NCBI GenBank assembly: GCA_032718475.1
Contig: JAUCBJ010005554.1
Coordinates: 1-64,000, forward strand
Source of the DNA: Nemertoderma westbladi
Lineage: Eukaryota; Xenacoelomorpha; Nemertodermatida; Nemertodermatidae
Direction of reading: 5' to 3'
DNA length: 64,000 nt
The notes below the pieces were generated by a model that was not told where the DNA came from, did no database searches, and saw nothing but the letters and a program-made list of their open reading frames with translations. A program made the translations under genes and the position numbers. This document shows, one piece after another, positions 55,125-64,000 of the stretch (position 1 is its first letter; the number at the start of each line of letters is the position of its first letter).

Positions 55125-58100
55125 GTAAGCAATTGCCCGAGGGATTGATTTATTATTGATGTTTATTCAAAACTTATTGTTTACAAAGAAGATCGCAAAA
55201 ACTTTTACTGTAACATACAGTACACTACTGTATTTGATTCATTCATACGCGTAATCATCTGTTATTGGCGTCGTTTTTACAGCAGATAAAGTAGCTGTAC
55301 TGTAGTTTAAGAACTTATTTCATTAAAAATGAGATGAAAATTAGGAAAAGGACAAGAAAAATAGACTAATTTTATGAAACCACCCCCCCCCCCCCCCCGC
55401 TGAATTTTCGCTTAGTGCCACGCGGTCCGAAACCAAAAGTGAAACTGATATGTAACCCAAACACTATCACGCCATGAGATTCAACTCAACTAATAAAGAG
55501 ATAATACAGTATAACCTTGCATTTTGGTTACATTACAGTTTTGATTAGTGTTTGGACCTGAATTGGCTTGACGATAACCAAAAAAATAAACCTGTAAATT
55601 CAAGTCAATGTGTAGATTGGCCACAGTTGTTTGATTGTACACCAGTTCTAACTCCTGTAATGACTGTATTGTGTAGGCCTAAGTCTATTGGGGAGTCGGG
55701 GTCATATTTTAGTGGGCCTGACAGGCTTAAAAGAAACTATTTTTTTCTAATGAACATTATTTTAACATTAACATTTATTATTAAAATAATTAACATTATT
55801 TTAATTAACTTTATTTCAGCTGTTTCCGGATGGGAGACTAAGAACAAATACGCTATCAAAAATTCAAAAGGGGAACAAATTTACTACGCGTTCGAGGAGT
55901 CAGGGCCGTTGATGCGGTTGTTTTGTGGACATCGTCGTGGATTTAATATTCATATTGTAGATAAAACGAATAGAGTGAGTCTTTTATGTAACGAGTGTGA
56001 GTGTTTTATTAACCCTATTAAACCCGGGGGGGGGGGGGGGGGGTCAATATGACCCCCCCCCGTGGTTTTTTTATTATAATTCTGAAACAAACGCAGTTGG
56101 GAATCTGAAATTTTATGACTTTTCCTAAAAATCTATTGTCTTCCTAGTAGTGAAAACCGTTTTCAAAAATATTGGGTACTTTTCGAGTTATAGCACCATT
56201 TTTTAACCCTACTTTTGGCACTTTTTTTGAGACGTTTTTTGAAAATGACATTTCATTAAATATGAATTGTAACATCTCTATTTTTGATTTACACCGGTTT
56301 TTTGGTGTAGAAATTTGATGGAATTCATATAAATAGATTTAGAAATTTCAAACTTGTTTTTTTCGGTGGGTGCCAAATTTTGGTGCCAGCACCAAATTTT
56401 GAAATAAGTCAATTTTGTAAATTGATCGTTTGAAACTTGTTTTTTACGCAATTGGGGTTTTTTGGGTTTCTGGATTCGATGAAATATATACGAGTTGCAC
56501 CAAGCGTATCAAACTTGTATTTTTCGGTGCTGTGTGCAAATTTTGGTGCTAGCACGAAATTTTGAAAATCCATTCAATAGATAAAATTTCTTGTGACAAT
56601 TTATTTCTTGCGTTTTAGAGGTTTATGGCTGTTCTGAATTCAATGGAAAATATAATTATCGAACTAGACATCTCAAACTTGTATTTTTCAGATGTGGGTG
56701 CAAAATGTGGTGCTAGCACCAAATTTTGAAAACCATCAAATATATCAATTGATTGTGTCACCTTGTTTCTTGCGTTATACGGGTTTGTGATGGTTCTGAA
56801 TTCAATGGAATCAGTAAAAATTTCATAAGAGTTCTCAAACTTGTATTTTTCGTCGGTGGGTGAAAATTGTTGTGCCAGCACCAAATTTTGGAAAATATGC
56901 AAATTGATAAGTAGATAGTATCACCTTGTTTCTTGCGTTATACGGGTTTATGAGGGTCCTGAATCCGATGGAATCAATAAAAACAGCGCTGGACATCGTA
57001 AACTTGTACTTTTTGGTGATGGGTACGAAATTTGGTGCTAGCACCAAAAACTGCCAAATTACGCCGAAAAATACAAGTAGCAATGATCTGGCATATTAGA
57101 AATGTATTCCATTAGAATCAGCGCCATCGAAAACCTGAAAATGTGAATTTATAGCATCGTATAAGTGAATTAAAAATTTTGTGTTCTAACTGAAAAGTGC
57201 TGGTTACTTGTTTTTTTCATTTTTTTCCTACGCAGAGAGGACTAAACAGCCATTTATAGTAATCATATCATTTTTTAATATTTTCCAATGTATTTTGCAC
57301 CCCAGAAAACCTGTATTGAAAAATAATTAGCCGAAAATGTAACTTTCAAATTTGGTGAAAATTGTGCACTACTTGTAATTTTGGTGCTGCAATATAACCA
57401 CCCCAGTACATTTTTTCGAAAAAATTGTTTTTTATCGGATCCAGACAAGTGATACCTACGTACAAACAAAAAATCAGACGTTTTCGTTAATATTTGTAGA
57501 TTTTAGAGGGAGGGGTCAATATGACCCCCCCCCCCCCCCGGTATTTGTACAGCATTTTATAGCCCGGTACTAATAGGGTTAAGAGCTATCTGATTATATT
57601 ATGCGTATACCGTATATTTTAGAGTTGGTATTAAGCATAAGTTTATGTCACGTGCTGTGCAAAGGCTGCACTTCGTGTCTGTCTATTACAGTAGTATATA
57701 CTGTATGAGTTCTTCTACAGTATTTCCATTTGTGTTCTACTATGTACTACAGTGCTCATTATGTCCAACATTGTTCTACAGTACTACTGCATGCATGAGT
57801 GCTCTATAATGACAAGACCATGTGTGTTCTTCAACAGTGTTCTACTGTACAGTATATCCATGAGTACTCTTCTATATCAATCAGTGTTCTACTTTGTCCA
57901 AATGTGTTCTAAGATGTAGTCTACTACTATGTCCATTAGTGTTCTGCTATTGTGTCCTTCAGTATACTACAATGTTCATACGTGATAGGCTATAGGGGGC
58001 CTACCATGTCCAATAGTGCAGGTACTGTATTATTATACAGTACTACTGGACCGGTACCGGTAACTGTATCATTTATAATCGGCCTGCTGAATTTCAGCTG

Positions 58101-61100
58101 CACATTGATTTGCTATGTTGGCTTAACAAAAAAAATTTGTCCCACCTCCATGCTGCTACTCTTCTACTATTGTCTTACTTTGATGCAGCGTGCATTAAGA
58201 ATGCAACTGTTGCCGGCTTGTCAACAAAATTGCACAGCCACAACTCCCTATCCCCTATGACTTTCGCGAGAATATCCGCATCTTCAATGCCAGTTTCCTT
58301 TAAGAGGCATCTTAAAATGACATAGGCTGTCAACCTATTTTCTCCCTGAGGCTGCCAGCGCAACAATATTGTGCACAGCGCGGCGAAAGCATTGTCCTGC
58401 GAATCGGAGGCGGCTGTGTTCAAGGTTCAAGCTTGGGTGGGGGGGGGGGGGGGGGGGGGCAATTAAAAATTATATAGTGTCTTATTGGAGTGTGTGTTTG
58501 CATTACACTTGACACTGTGAAAATATAATGTTTCAAGAGACAAAGTGTACACAGTACGGTTGCCCTTCTTTGGAACTGGCACGCACCTATTCGTTTTCAT
58601 TTCTTATGGCACTCTCTTTGTCCGGTACATGTCTGTTATCATGGTGTGAAGGAGCACCAAACACTCTGATATTTTAATGACCTCAGAGGGAGCACCATAT
58701 CTACTCCACTGACACGATTGGACTTCATGAATGGGCTTTCCAGGATTTGGAAGTCACTTAGAATACGTCGGAAAAAAAAGGTCCAAATAATTAGAGCAGC
58801 AGTAGTTCCAGTACTCCTCTATGGGACTCCCTGCTGGGCTCAAACTGCTGCGGACACCAAATCTCTGGATGGCACTTATACAAGAATGCTAAGTCTTGTT
58901 CACTGTGTCAAGTAAATGCACACATCTCCAACCGGACACTATATAACATTGGAGGTGTCTCATTGATTCCTCCAAGTTTGACACTAGAACAAAGCCGGCT
59001 CCGCTTTGCAGGACATTGCTTTCGCCGTGAGGACCAGCCAGTGCATAATCTTGTACTTTGGCAGCCTCATGGAGTGAATAAGCATGGTGGACAGCCCATG
59101 ACTTTTGTGAGACGCCTCTTAAAGGATACTGGCCTTGGAGATGCGGATAGTCTCGCGTAAGTCATGGGGGATAGGGAGTTGTGACTGTGCAATTTGTCGT
59201 TATCCGGCATACAGTAGCATTATTAATACAGCATTAATGCGGCATTGGAGCATGTTAATTGTGTATTGGATGGTAGTGGCGAAATTATTTTGTTAAGCCA
59301 GCACAGGATCTCAATGTGCAGCTTCAATGCAGCAGGCCGATTATAGTAGTACAAGTTGTAGTGGTAACTCTGTTGGTTGAGAGCCAGGCATGCATTCTAT
59401 TGGTTGTGGGATCGAGCTCCACCATGGTCCACTCAGCATTATTTAACCACCTTATAATTTCCATTATTTAATTATTATGATAGAAAGTAATTAATAATGT
59501 TAATTAAGTTGGATTAAAAAATTAATAAAAATGGTTTTATTAATGTAATAAACACTTACTAAGTGAGAATAACATTATTAGTTAAATTTAAAGTATGATT
59601 AATTTGTTTCAGGAAGTAATAAATATATCGAGAGAATTTAAATGCTGTGCCACTGGCTGTCCGTGGTTCACATGTTGCAGGGGTTGTTACCACGAACTCC
59701 GAGTAGAAGCTCCCGTTGGCGAGGTAGCCGGTTATGTGCGCCAATCGTTAGTTCATTCTGTGTTGGACGTTAATATGACAATTACTATGAAACAAGACTA
59801 GAGCAGATTGTATAACGGCGAATTTGTATTATTTCCCCACCCGAAGGCAACATAAAATACAGTACCTACTACTACTACCACTACTACGATCGGCATGCTG
59901 CATTGCAGCTGCAATATATATATATTACATATATATTAAGAATGCTGTGCCGGCTTGACGACAAAATTTCGCAGCCACAACTCCCTATCACCCATGACAT
60001 TTGCTAGATCATCCGCATCTTCAAGGCCAGTGTCCTTTAAGAAGCGTCACAAGAACGTCATGGGCTTATTCGCTCCATGAGGGCGCCAAAGCACAATATT
60101 ATGTGCACTGGCTGGTCCTCACGGCGAAAGCAATGCCCTGCAAAACGGAGGGAATTCCGTTCAAGTGTCAAGCTAGGGGAACCTAATGGGACACCTCCAA
60201 TGTCTGATTGGAGATGAGTCTGCTAGCGCGGAGACTAAGTCTTACCTTAGTCACAATGAGGCGGTGATCACTGGAGAAGGGTCGAAGTGTAAATGCATTA
60301 CAGTCTTGTATAGAGCTCCTGTATTTCCTTCGAAAAGAATATACTGTAGTCTATCTGGGACTTGTGGCCATTGGATCCTGTGTGAGTCCATAGCTTTCCA
60401 GTACGATTTTAAACTGACTTCCAGCCGAAAACAGTCCATTTCCAGATATGAGATCTTGAAGATTAATGGAATTTCGGTTAACACTATTGCTATAGACGCT
60501 ATGTGGATGACTGATGCAGACTTGCATTAAAGTCACCCAGGGAAGTTAACAATGCATGCTGATCCACTCAATCAGTAGCTGCTCGAAGGTTGTGGTAGAA
60601 ACCTTAGGAAACTTAGCAATTCTTCATGAAATTGAGAAATGGCAGCGGATGATGCGGTTAGAGATTTGGTTATTTTGTCCAATGCTGCGTGTGCAGTTGG
60701 ATTCATCAATAGACCAATTCCACCATTACCACCATCATCTGCTGATGCGAGGGCGAGTCGCCAACCGGCCCCATGTCTTTGATCAGAACCTCATCAGTCT
60801 GTCCAGGCTGCATTCGGTTTCCTTTTTCAGCATTCGCCACTGCACTAAGGGAAAGCTTATCTGCCAGGGCATTTAGTAGCTCGCCTTGTCGTATTGGGGA
60901 CCCGAGTGTTATGTATGTATGTTATGTATGTTTATGTAGTAACTGAGGGTAGACTTCTAGTGACTCGCCTCAGGTTCACCAACGGCTTGGTTGGTCGGGG
61001 TGGGACGTGAGAGAAACCTCCAACTCCAGAATCCCTCTACACCTCGCAATCTGACCGCCCTGGTGACCCAGGGTTTGGGCCAGAAAGGTCATGAGAGGGT

Positions 61101-62109
61101 CTCACAGAATTGTTGACTGCTCTCTCTCCAGTAGGGGGTAAGACAGGTAGCCGGTCAGGAGATAACTGACGCCTGTGAGGCCTTGGTTCCGGTAGTTCCA
61201 CTGGCCTTTAGTGGCCGCACCTCCGCATTACTAATATAATCCATACAGTAGTGGGGGTTAGGGGGTGCTTTTCTGCCGAGTCAGTTCTCGGGGCAATTAC
61301 AGCACCCTGGTTTACCATTCCACAGGGTGGGTGTCGCAGTGGAGTAAGATATGAGAGACCCATACCTACTCTGGCGCACATTACCCACCATTGGCTGTGA
61401 AGCTCATCTGCTGGGCCATGCCCTGTACCCCTGCTGCCAGATGCAGGTCGCAGTGGAGTCCACACAAATTGGAGACGAGTGCGCTCTACTCCTGACCAGC
61501 CATGGGTGGATTACCATCTGCCTGTTCAGTCCATATACCATTGCAGCCAAGTATATGGGTCTTTAATCCAGGACCAAGGGCGTCCTTTTCCCAGAACGAA
61601 GGGGTCCTAATTACAGGACCAGAATATGCTCTTATTAAGAGGGTCTATGCAGCCACAGGTGGCACATCCTTTATGAGATGCATGGAGGTGGCAAGTTTTC
61701 TGAATCAATGATCAGAAAATCTGAACTGAAAAAAAAAGTATTTTACGTTAGGCTATATATTAGGCTATATATTGTACAATATATATTAGATATATATATT
61801 AGCTATATATTAGACACCGGCCACACCATTAAGATACTAAGATACAAGATAATTTATTTCACTTATAAACTATTCACAGATGCGGTGTAATAGCTCCAAG
61901 ATTTGAAGTTTTGGATAAAGACCATTATCCTATATTCGGAATAAAGGGTCCACTTCTTATCTGTGAAATATTATGGTGTTTCGATAAGACTTTCAACATC
62001 AATTCTCATCTGGATCGTAAAGGAACTCCTCCTATTGGTAAGATCGCCAAGAAATTCAGCGGTGTTGCAGAGGAACTCTTTACTGATGCCGATTTGTTTG
62101 GTATATCAT
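54974..62109 (+). CDS. Phospholipid scramblase family gene, four exons seen, 3' end missing
   Basis: Scramblases are membrane-anchored proteins linked to Ca2+-dependent lipid movement across the bilayer. Exons 54974-55124, 55820-55974, 59613-59746 and 61880-62109 join without frame loss (phases 1, 0, 2 and then 1) at GT..AG sites and give about 223 residues. Family blocks appear in order: GLTQIDELVIHQVVELLE, then GWETKNKYAIKNSKGEQIYY, FNIHIVDKTNR, a cysteine cluster CCATGCPWFTCCRGC like the palmitoylated cysteines of the family, ELRVEAPVGEVAGYVRQ, then GKIAKKFSGVAEELFTDADL, the start of the Ca2+-binding segment. The end of that segment and the C-terminal membrane helix should be in a further exon, which I do not find before 64000. 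The N-terminal proline-rich region is short. The start codon has A at -3 and G at +4. Introns 2-4 hold transposons, yet no exon is broken. Confidence 0.85.
55125..55819. other. Scramblase intron 1
   Basis: 695 bp, GT..AG, with a C-run at 55382-55398 and an AT-rich end leading to the acceptor TTATTTCAG. No inserted element is recognised. Confidence 0.75.
55820..55974 (+). CDS. Scramblase exon 2
   Basis: Acceptor TATTTCAG|C, donor AATAGA|GTGAGT. Encodes from GWETKNKY to DKTNR, the beta-rich part of the scramblase domain. Read-through of the donor meets the piggyBac-like element within 40 bp. Confidence 0.87.
56013..57578. mobile_element. piggyBac-like non-autonomous element (1566 bp) in scramblase intron 2
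   Basis: Flanked by TTAA on both sides (56009-56012 and 57579-57582). Ends are inverted: CCCTATTAAACCCGGG at the left and the complement of CCCTATTAGTACCGGG at the right. TTAA target duplication plus ends starting CCC is the piggyBac hallmark. Both ends also carry long G or C runs around GGGGTCAATATGACCCC, itself nearly palindromic. No transposase ORF is present. The interior holds degenerate repeats of about 120-175 bp. Confidence 0.8.
56270..57065 (-). repeat. Degenerate internal repeats of the piggyBac-like element
   Basis: Four or five diverged copies sharing CAAACTTGTATTTTTCGG, a GGTGC(C/T)AGCACCAAATTTTG block and TTTCTTGCGTTATACGGGTT. On the - strand two overlapping open frames (57083-56835 and 56902-56615) show the repeat as PYNARNKV and EKYKFEMSS-like segments. 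The GGTGCTAGCACC core is a perfect palindrome. A protein function is unproven. Confidence 0.6.
57583..58194. other. Scramblase intron 2, low-complexity part
   Basis: Irregular repeats of GTGTTCTACT and TATGTCCAT words at 57700-57990. No gene seen. Confidence 0.5.
58195..58722 (-). mobile_element. LINE-B fragments, - strand, internally deleted
   Basis: 58195-58440 matches the 3' end of LINE-B (GCCGGCTTGTCAACAAAATT, CACAACTCCCTATC, GCGAAAGCATTGTCCTGC) and ends in a run of about 20 G. 58558-58722 matches the RT segment around PKKGNL and GVDGVPPE. The intervening RT core is missing. Diverged and dead. Confidence 0.8.
58723..59235 (+). mobile_element. LINE-B fragment, + strand, inverted relative to its neighbour
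   Basis: Reads NGLSRIWKSLRIRRKKKVQI, AVVPVLLYGTPCW, SLDGTYTRML, then RLRFAGHCFRREDQPVHN and LWQPHGVNKHGGQPMTFVRR, that is, the C-terminal LINE-B region. It includes an in-frame stop after VHCVK and a TAA near the end. It directly abuts the - strand fragment, making a head-to-head pair. Confidence 0.85.
59355..59450 (+). mobile_element. Possible tRNA-derived SINE head
   Basis: GTGGTAACTCTGTTGGTTGAGAGCC resembles a D arm with A box, and GGGATCGAGCTCC resembles a B box about 35 bp further on. Fit to the pol III consensus is imperfect. Lies in scramblase intron 2. Confidence 0.4.
59613..59746 (+). CDS. Scramblase exon 3
   Basis: Acceptor TTGTTTCAG|G, donor CAATC|GTTAGT (weaker than consensus, GT kept). 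Encodes EVINISREFKCC through GYVRQ plus two bases. The two bases TC join the first A of exon 4 to make Ser, giving GYVRQS, in line with the family pattern and supporting this boundary. Confidence 0.85.
59866..61690 (-). mobile_element. LINE-B derivative lacking the RT, in scramblase intron 3
   Basis: The 3' end with CTACTACTAC tail is at 59866-59888, followed by C-terminal sequence to about 60215. Homology then jumps to the endonuclease (60216-60900, matching 9200-9960 of copy 1) and on to the leader (GGTTTGGGCCAGAAAGGTCA at 61074, CTCCGCATTACTAAT at 61221, CATTCCACAGGGTGGGTGTC at 61315). About 1.85 kb covering the RT and the end of the endonuclease is absent. The leader shared with the 28.8-kb copy reaches about 61390, and further unique leader sequence may extend to about 61690. 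It is the most complete LINE-B 5' end in the window. Degenerate and non-coding. Confidence 0.82.
61880..62109 (+). CDS. Scramblase exon 4
   Basis: Acceptor TATTCACAG|A, donor ATCAT|GTAAGT. Encodes CGVIAPRFEVLDKDHYPIFG, IKGPLLICEILWCF, then GKIAKKFSGVAEELFTDADL and FGIS plus one base. The DADLFGI stretch is the start of the family's Ca2+-binding loop. The remainder, with the C-terminal membrane helix, is expected in the next exon. Confidence 0.86.
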
Positions 62110-62160
62110 GTAAGTATCGCAAGTATTGGTACATCATGTAAGTACCGCAAGTATTGGTGT
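62105..62160 (+). repeat. Duplicated splice-donor segment
   Basis: ATCATGTAAGTATCGCAAGT, then ATTGGT, is followed at once by a second copy with C for T in GTAAGTACCG. Both copies have a consensus GTAAGT donor. Confidence 0.85.
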
Positions 62161-62735
62161 ACCTACCTACCTTGGATCATGGATAGAGAGTAGCAAAAAG
62201 GACATAGAAGTCAGGAAAGCAAAGGCATGTGTAGCTCTATCAAAAATGGATACCTGGAAGTCAGATCTCTCCAGGCACCTGAAGACTAAGTTCTTTCGAA
62301 CCACAGTGGAAAGTGTATTTTTATACGGGGGTGAGACCTGGACACTGACTAAATCACTTGAACAACGAATTGATGTTTGCTACACAAGACCACTACTGGC
62401 AGCTCTAAACATCAGCTGGAGACAACAAATGACAAACGCCGAGCTTTATGGTACATTACCACCTGTATCAACCACTCTCCGTGAACGCAGATTAAGATTC
62501 AATGGGCACTGCTGGCGAAGTAAAGACGAGGTCATACCAGATCTACTTTTCTGGCAACCAACTCATGGAAAGCACAGTCGTGGACGACCGGCCATAACAT
62601 ATATAGATCAACTTGAAAGGGATACTGAACTTGGGAGAAACGAGATTGCGACAACTATGGAGAATCGGGAAGCCTGGGAGGATCTCATTTCCACTGTCCG
62701 AGTTCGCTCGACCTATTAGTAATAGTATAGGATGC
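62161..62735 (+). mobile_element. LINE-A copy 4, 3' end, in scramblase intron 4
   Basis: Matches LINE-A from CTTGGATCATGGATAGAGAG (10934 in copy 1) to the end. The C-terminal frame is almost intact (GGETWTLTKSLEQRID, GHCWRSKDE, RGRPAITY), with one 3-base deletion and a (TAG)n-like tail TATTAGTAATAG. 5'-truncated. Confidence 0.9.
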
Positions 62736-63430
62736 GAATTCGTTTTCACTTATCGATTCGGGAGGATTGCCTGTAAATACAAATGGTTTAATCGCTAATT
62801 ACAGGAACACCGAGCAGTGATGCGAATACACATTCGGCGACCCAACATTGAATTCCGAATTATAATGGTGATGGATTTTGTACAGTAGAGGGAAAAATTG
62901 TAAATCCGGTAATTAGATGATGTACAAGTAAAGGAGACAACATTGTGTTAGGGGTTATGATGAGGGTCATTAACAGTCGGGATTAGTATCTGCAGTTAGT
63001 GAACAGGCGCCTTGATTAATGTGCTAATAGTAGAATGACCAGATGTTGTAGTTATTGGAGGTATTAATGACGAAATGTAGACAATGATGAAAAAAAACAA
63101 TGTACTGTCTTACTCAATGTTAAATAATTTAGTGTTTTGAGTGTGTACATGGACTTTGCTCAAAATACGTGCAAACCTTTTCTATGTCGATGCTTTTTCA
63201 ACACAACAAATTTGAGAAATTACACCAAAAATATCTTATTTTACAAATACAGTAATACAGTAATACAGTAATGTATGAATAGGCAGTAAACCCTATTCCG
63301 GTAGGCCCTTTTTCAATAATACACCAACTCACAGACTGCAGACGGGGAGACCTCAGTAGTTATCAGCAATAATTATATCAATACTACAAGCAATATACCA
63401 GATCAGCCAATCCACACTTTTTAACAAATC
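62736..63430. other. Non-coding, possibly scramblase intron and LINE leader
   Basis: AT-rich. No scramblase terminal exon could be recognised. The last ~100 bp may be the 5' leader of the LINE ORF1 that follows. A short ACAGTAATACAGTAATACAG repeat lies near 63250. Confidence 0.45.
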
Positions 63431-64000
63431 ATGTCTAATACCGGCAACTTCCCCGGTCCATGGAAAGATGTAGGAAAACAAATAATGCAGAAACTGGAAA
63501 TGCTAAACTGTCTCGACGAGATTAAGTCTGACATGAAGGATATGAAAGCACAAATAAACTCCATCACAAATATTAAATCAGAGTTAACCGCGATTGCATC
63601 AGAAAACCAACTACTGAAATCCCAAAACGACGCTTTGGACCAGTATACAAGGCGTCATAATATTCTAATCCACGGCGTCCCGGAAACCGAGACAACTGCG
63701 GAGGAAATTCGTTATGTAATTGAAGAGTTAACCAACAAGCTACTAATTCCTTTCTCTCATGTCGATGTGTTCCACCGCCTGGGGAAGAAACCCCAGAAAC
63801 ACCAAGAATCATCAAATAACACCAGGATCAGGGAAGAGGGTCGTCCAGCCGTGTCCGATTCTATTTCAGGAACATCCTTGCAACGCGAAAAGTCACGACC
63901 GATACTAATTCGATTCCTTGGTCACCAGAGTCGCATTACCGCACTGAAAAATAAAGAAAAGATAAGCCCACAATATGTAACTGAACATCTCACCCAAAAC
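63431..64000 (+). CDS. LINE ORF1 protein, N-terminal 190 residues (runs off the window)
   Basis: The frame opens at ATG 63431 and has no stop before 64000. Residues about 25-70 form a heptad-rich coiled coil (LNCLDEIKSDMKDMKAQINS, then ELTAIASENQLLKSQNDAL). DQYTRRHNILIHGVPETE follows, the junction between coiled coil and RNA-binding domain found in L1/CR1-type ORF1 (Transposase_22-like), then DVFHRLGKK and SRPILIRFLGHQSRI. Such proteins bind element RNA as chaperones. The copy looks intact here, and its ORF2 should follow to the right of the window. Confidence 0.85.
   Translation, partial: MSNTGNFPGPWKDVGKQIMQKLEMLNCLDEIKSDMKDMKAQINSITNIKSELTAIASENQLLKSQNDALDQYTRRHNILIHGVPETETTAEEIRYVIEELTNKLLIPFSHVDVFHRLGKKPQKHQESSNNTRIREEGRPAVSDSISGTSLQREKSRPILIRFLGHQSRITALKNKEKISPQYVTEHLTQN

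Noticed and set aside
55552-56052. 166-codon ORF treated as one coding exon
   Set aside because: Its first part is intronic. Only 55820-55974 shows scramblase similarity and it is bounded by good splice sites.
57275-57469. 64-codon ORF in the piggyBac-like element as transposase remnant
   Set aside because: No catalytic or zinc-binding motif is visible and the length is negligible.
62736-63430. Last scramblase exon
   Set aside because: I looked for the FPxDLDVxMKA and terminal membrane-helix pattern in the + strand frames and did not find it. It is probably beyond 64000.

Overview
The window is animal nuclear DNA and dominated by repeats. Three things support a metazoan: spliced genes with GT..AG introns, a phospholipid scramblase and an SR splicing factor typical of animals, and metazoan retroelement families (RTE-like, CR1/L2-like, BEL/Pao and a restriction-like-endonuclease LINE). 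AT-rich spacer DNA sprinkled with TAGGCCTA and TACCGGTA words is reminiscent of marine invertebrates, perhaps echinoderms. That last point is an impression only.

Only three loci look like host genes. (1) 35.23-35.72 kb, + strand: a two-exon gene for a small secreted eight-cysteine peptide with a KKR processing site. (2) 37.16-37.69 kb, - strand: an intronless SRSF7-like splicing factor (RRM, CCHC knuckle, RS tail). (3) 54.97-62.11 kb, + strand: four exons of a phospholipid scramblase whose last exon is not seen. Phase-compatible splice sites at 55124/55820, 55974/59613 and 59746/61880 were worked out by hand. Introns 2, 3 and 4 contain transposon copies.

The rest, left to right. 0-3.3 kb holds a truncated BEL/Pao integrase, a LINE 3' tail and a gag-like coiled-coil ORF, all on the - strand. 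3.3-5.7 kb holds small tandem repeats. 5.7-11.8 kb is flanked by a ~180-bp inverted repeat and contains a nested pair: LINE-A (+) interrupted by a nearly intact LINE-B (-) with an 11-bp target duplication. 13.3 kb is a perfect 617-bp ACGG repeat. 14.0-15.7 kb is a second, very similar LINE-B. 16.4-26.7 kb is LINE-C (-), whose endonuclease coding sequence is split by tandem arrays (octamer and 36-mer) into which a 5-kb RLE-type retroelement has inserted. That element's 1568-codon ORF carries about 49 in-frame ten-residue repeats. 29.9-33.7 kb is a 29-bp G/C-rich minisatellite in two blocks around an AT-rich foldback. 43-46 kb holds LINE-A fragments, one split by a 1.76-kb terminal-inverted-repeat element. 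47.1-54.97 kb is a 41-bp satellite of about 192 copies that runs exactly to the scramblase start codon. 56.0-57.6 kb is a piggyBac-like TTAA-flanked element. 58-62.7 kb holds rearranged LINE-B and LINE-A copies. The window ends inside a LINE ORF1.

The main themes are nesting of mobile elements and satellites that seem to have grown out of coding or near-coding sequence: the endonuclease frame of LINE-C, the linker of the RLE element, and the start-codon region of the scramblase.
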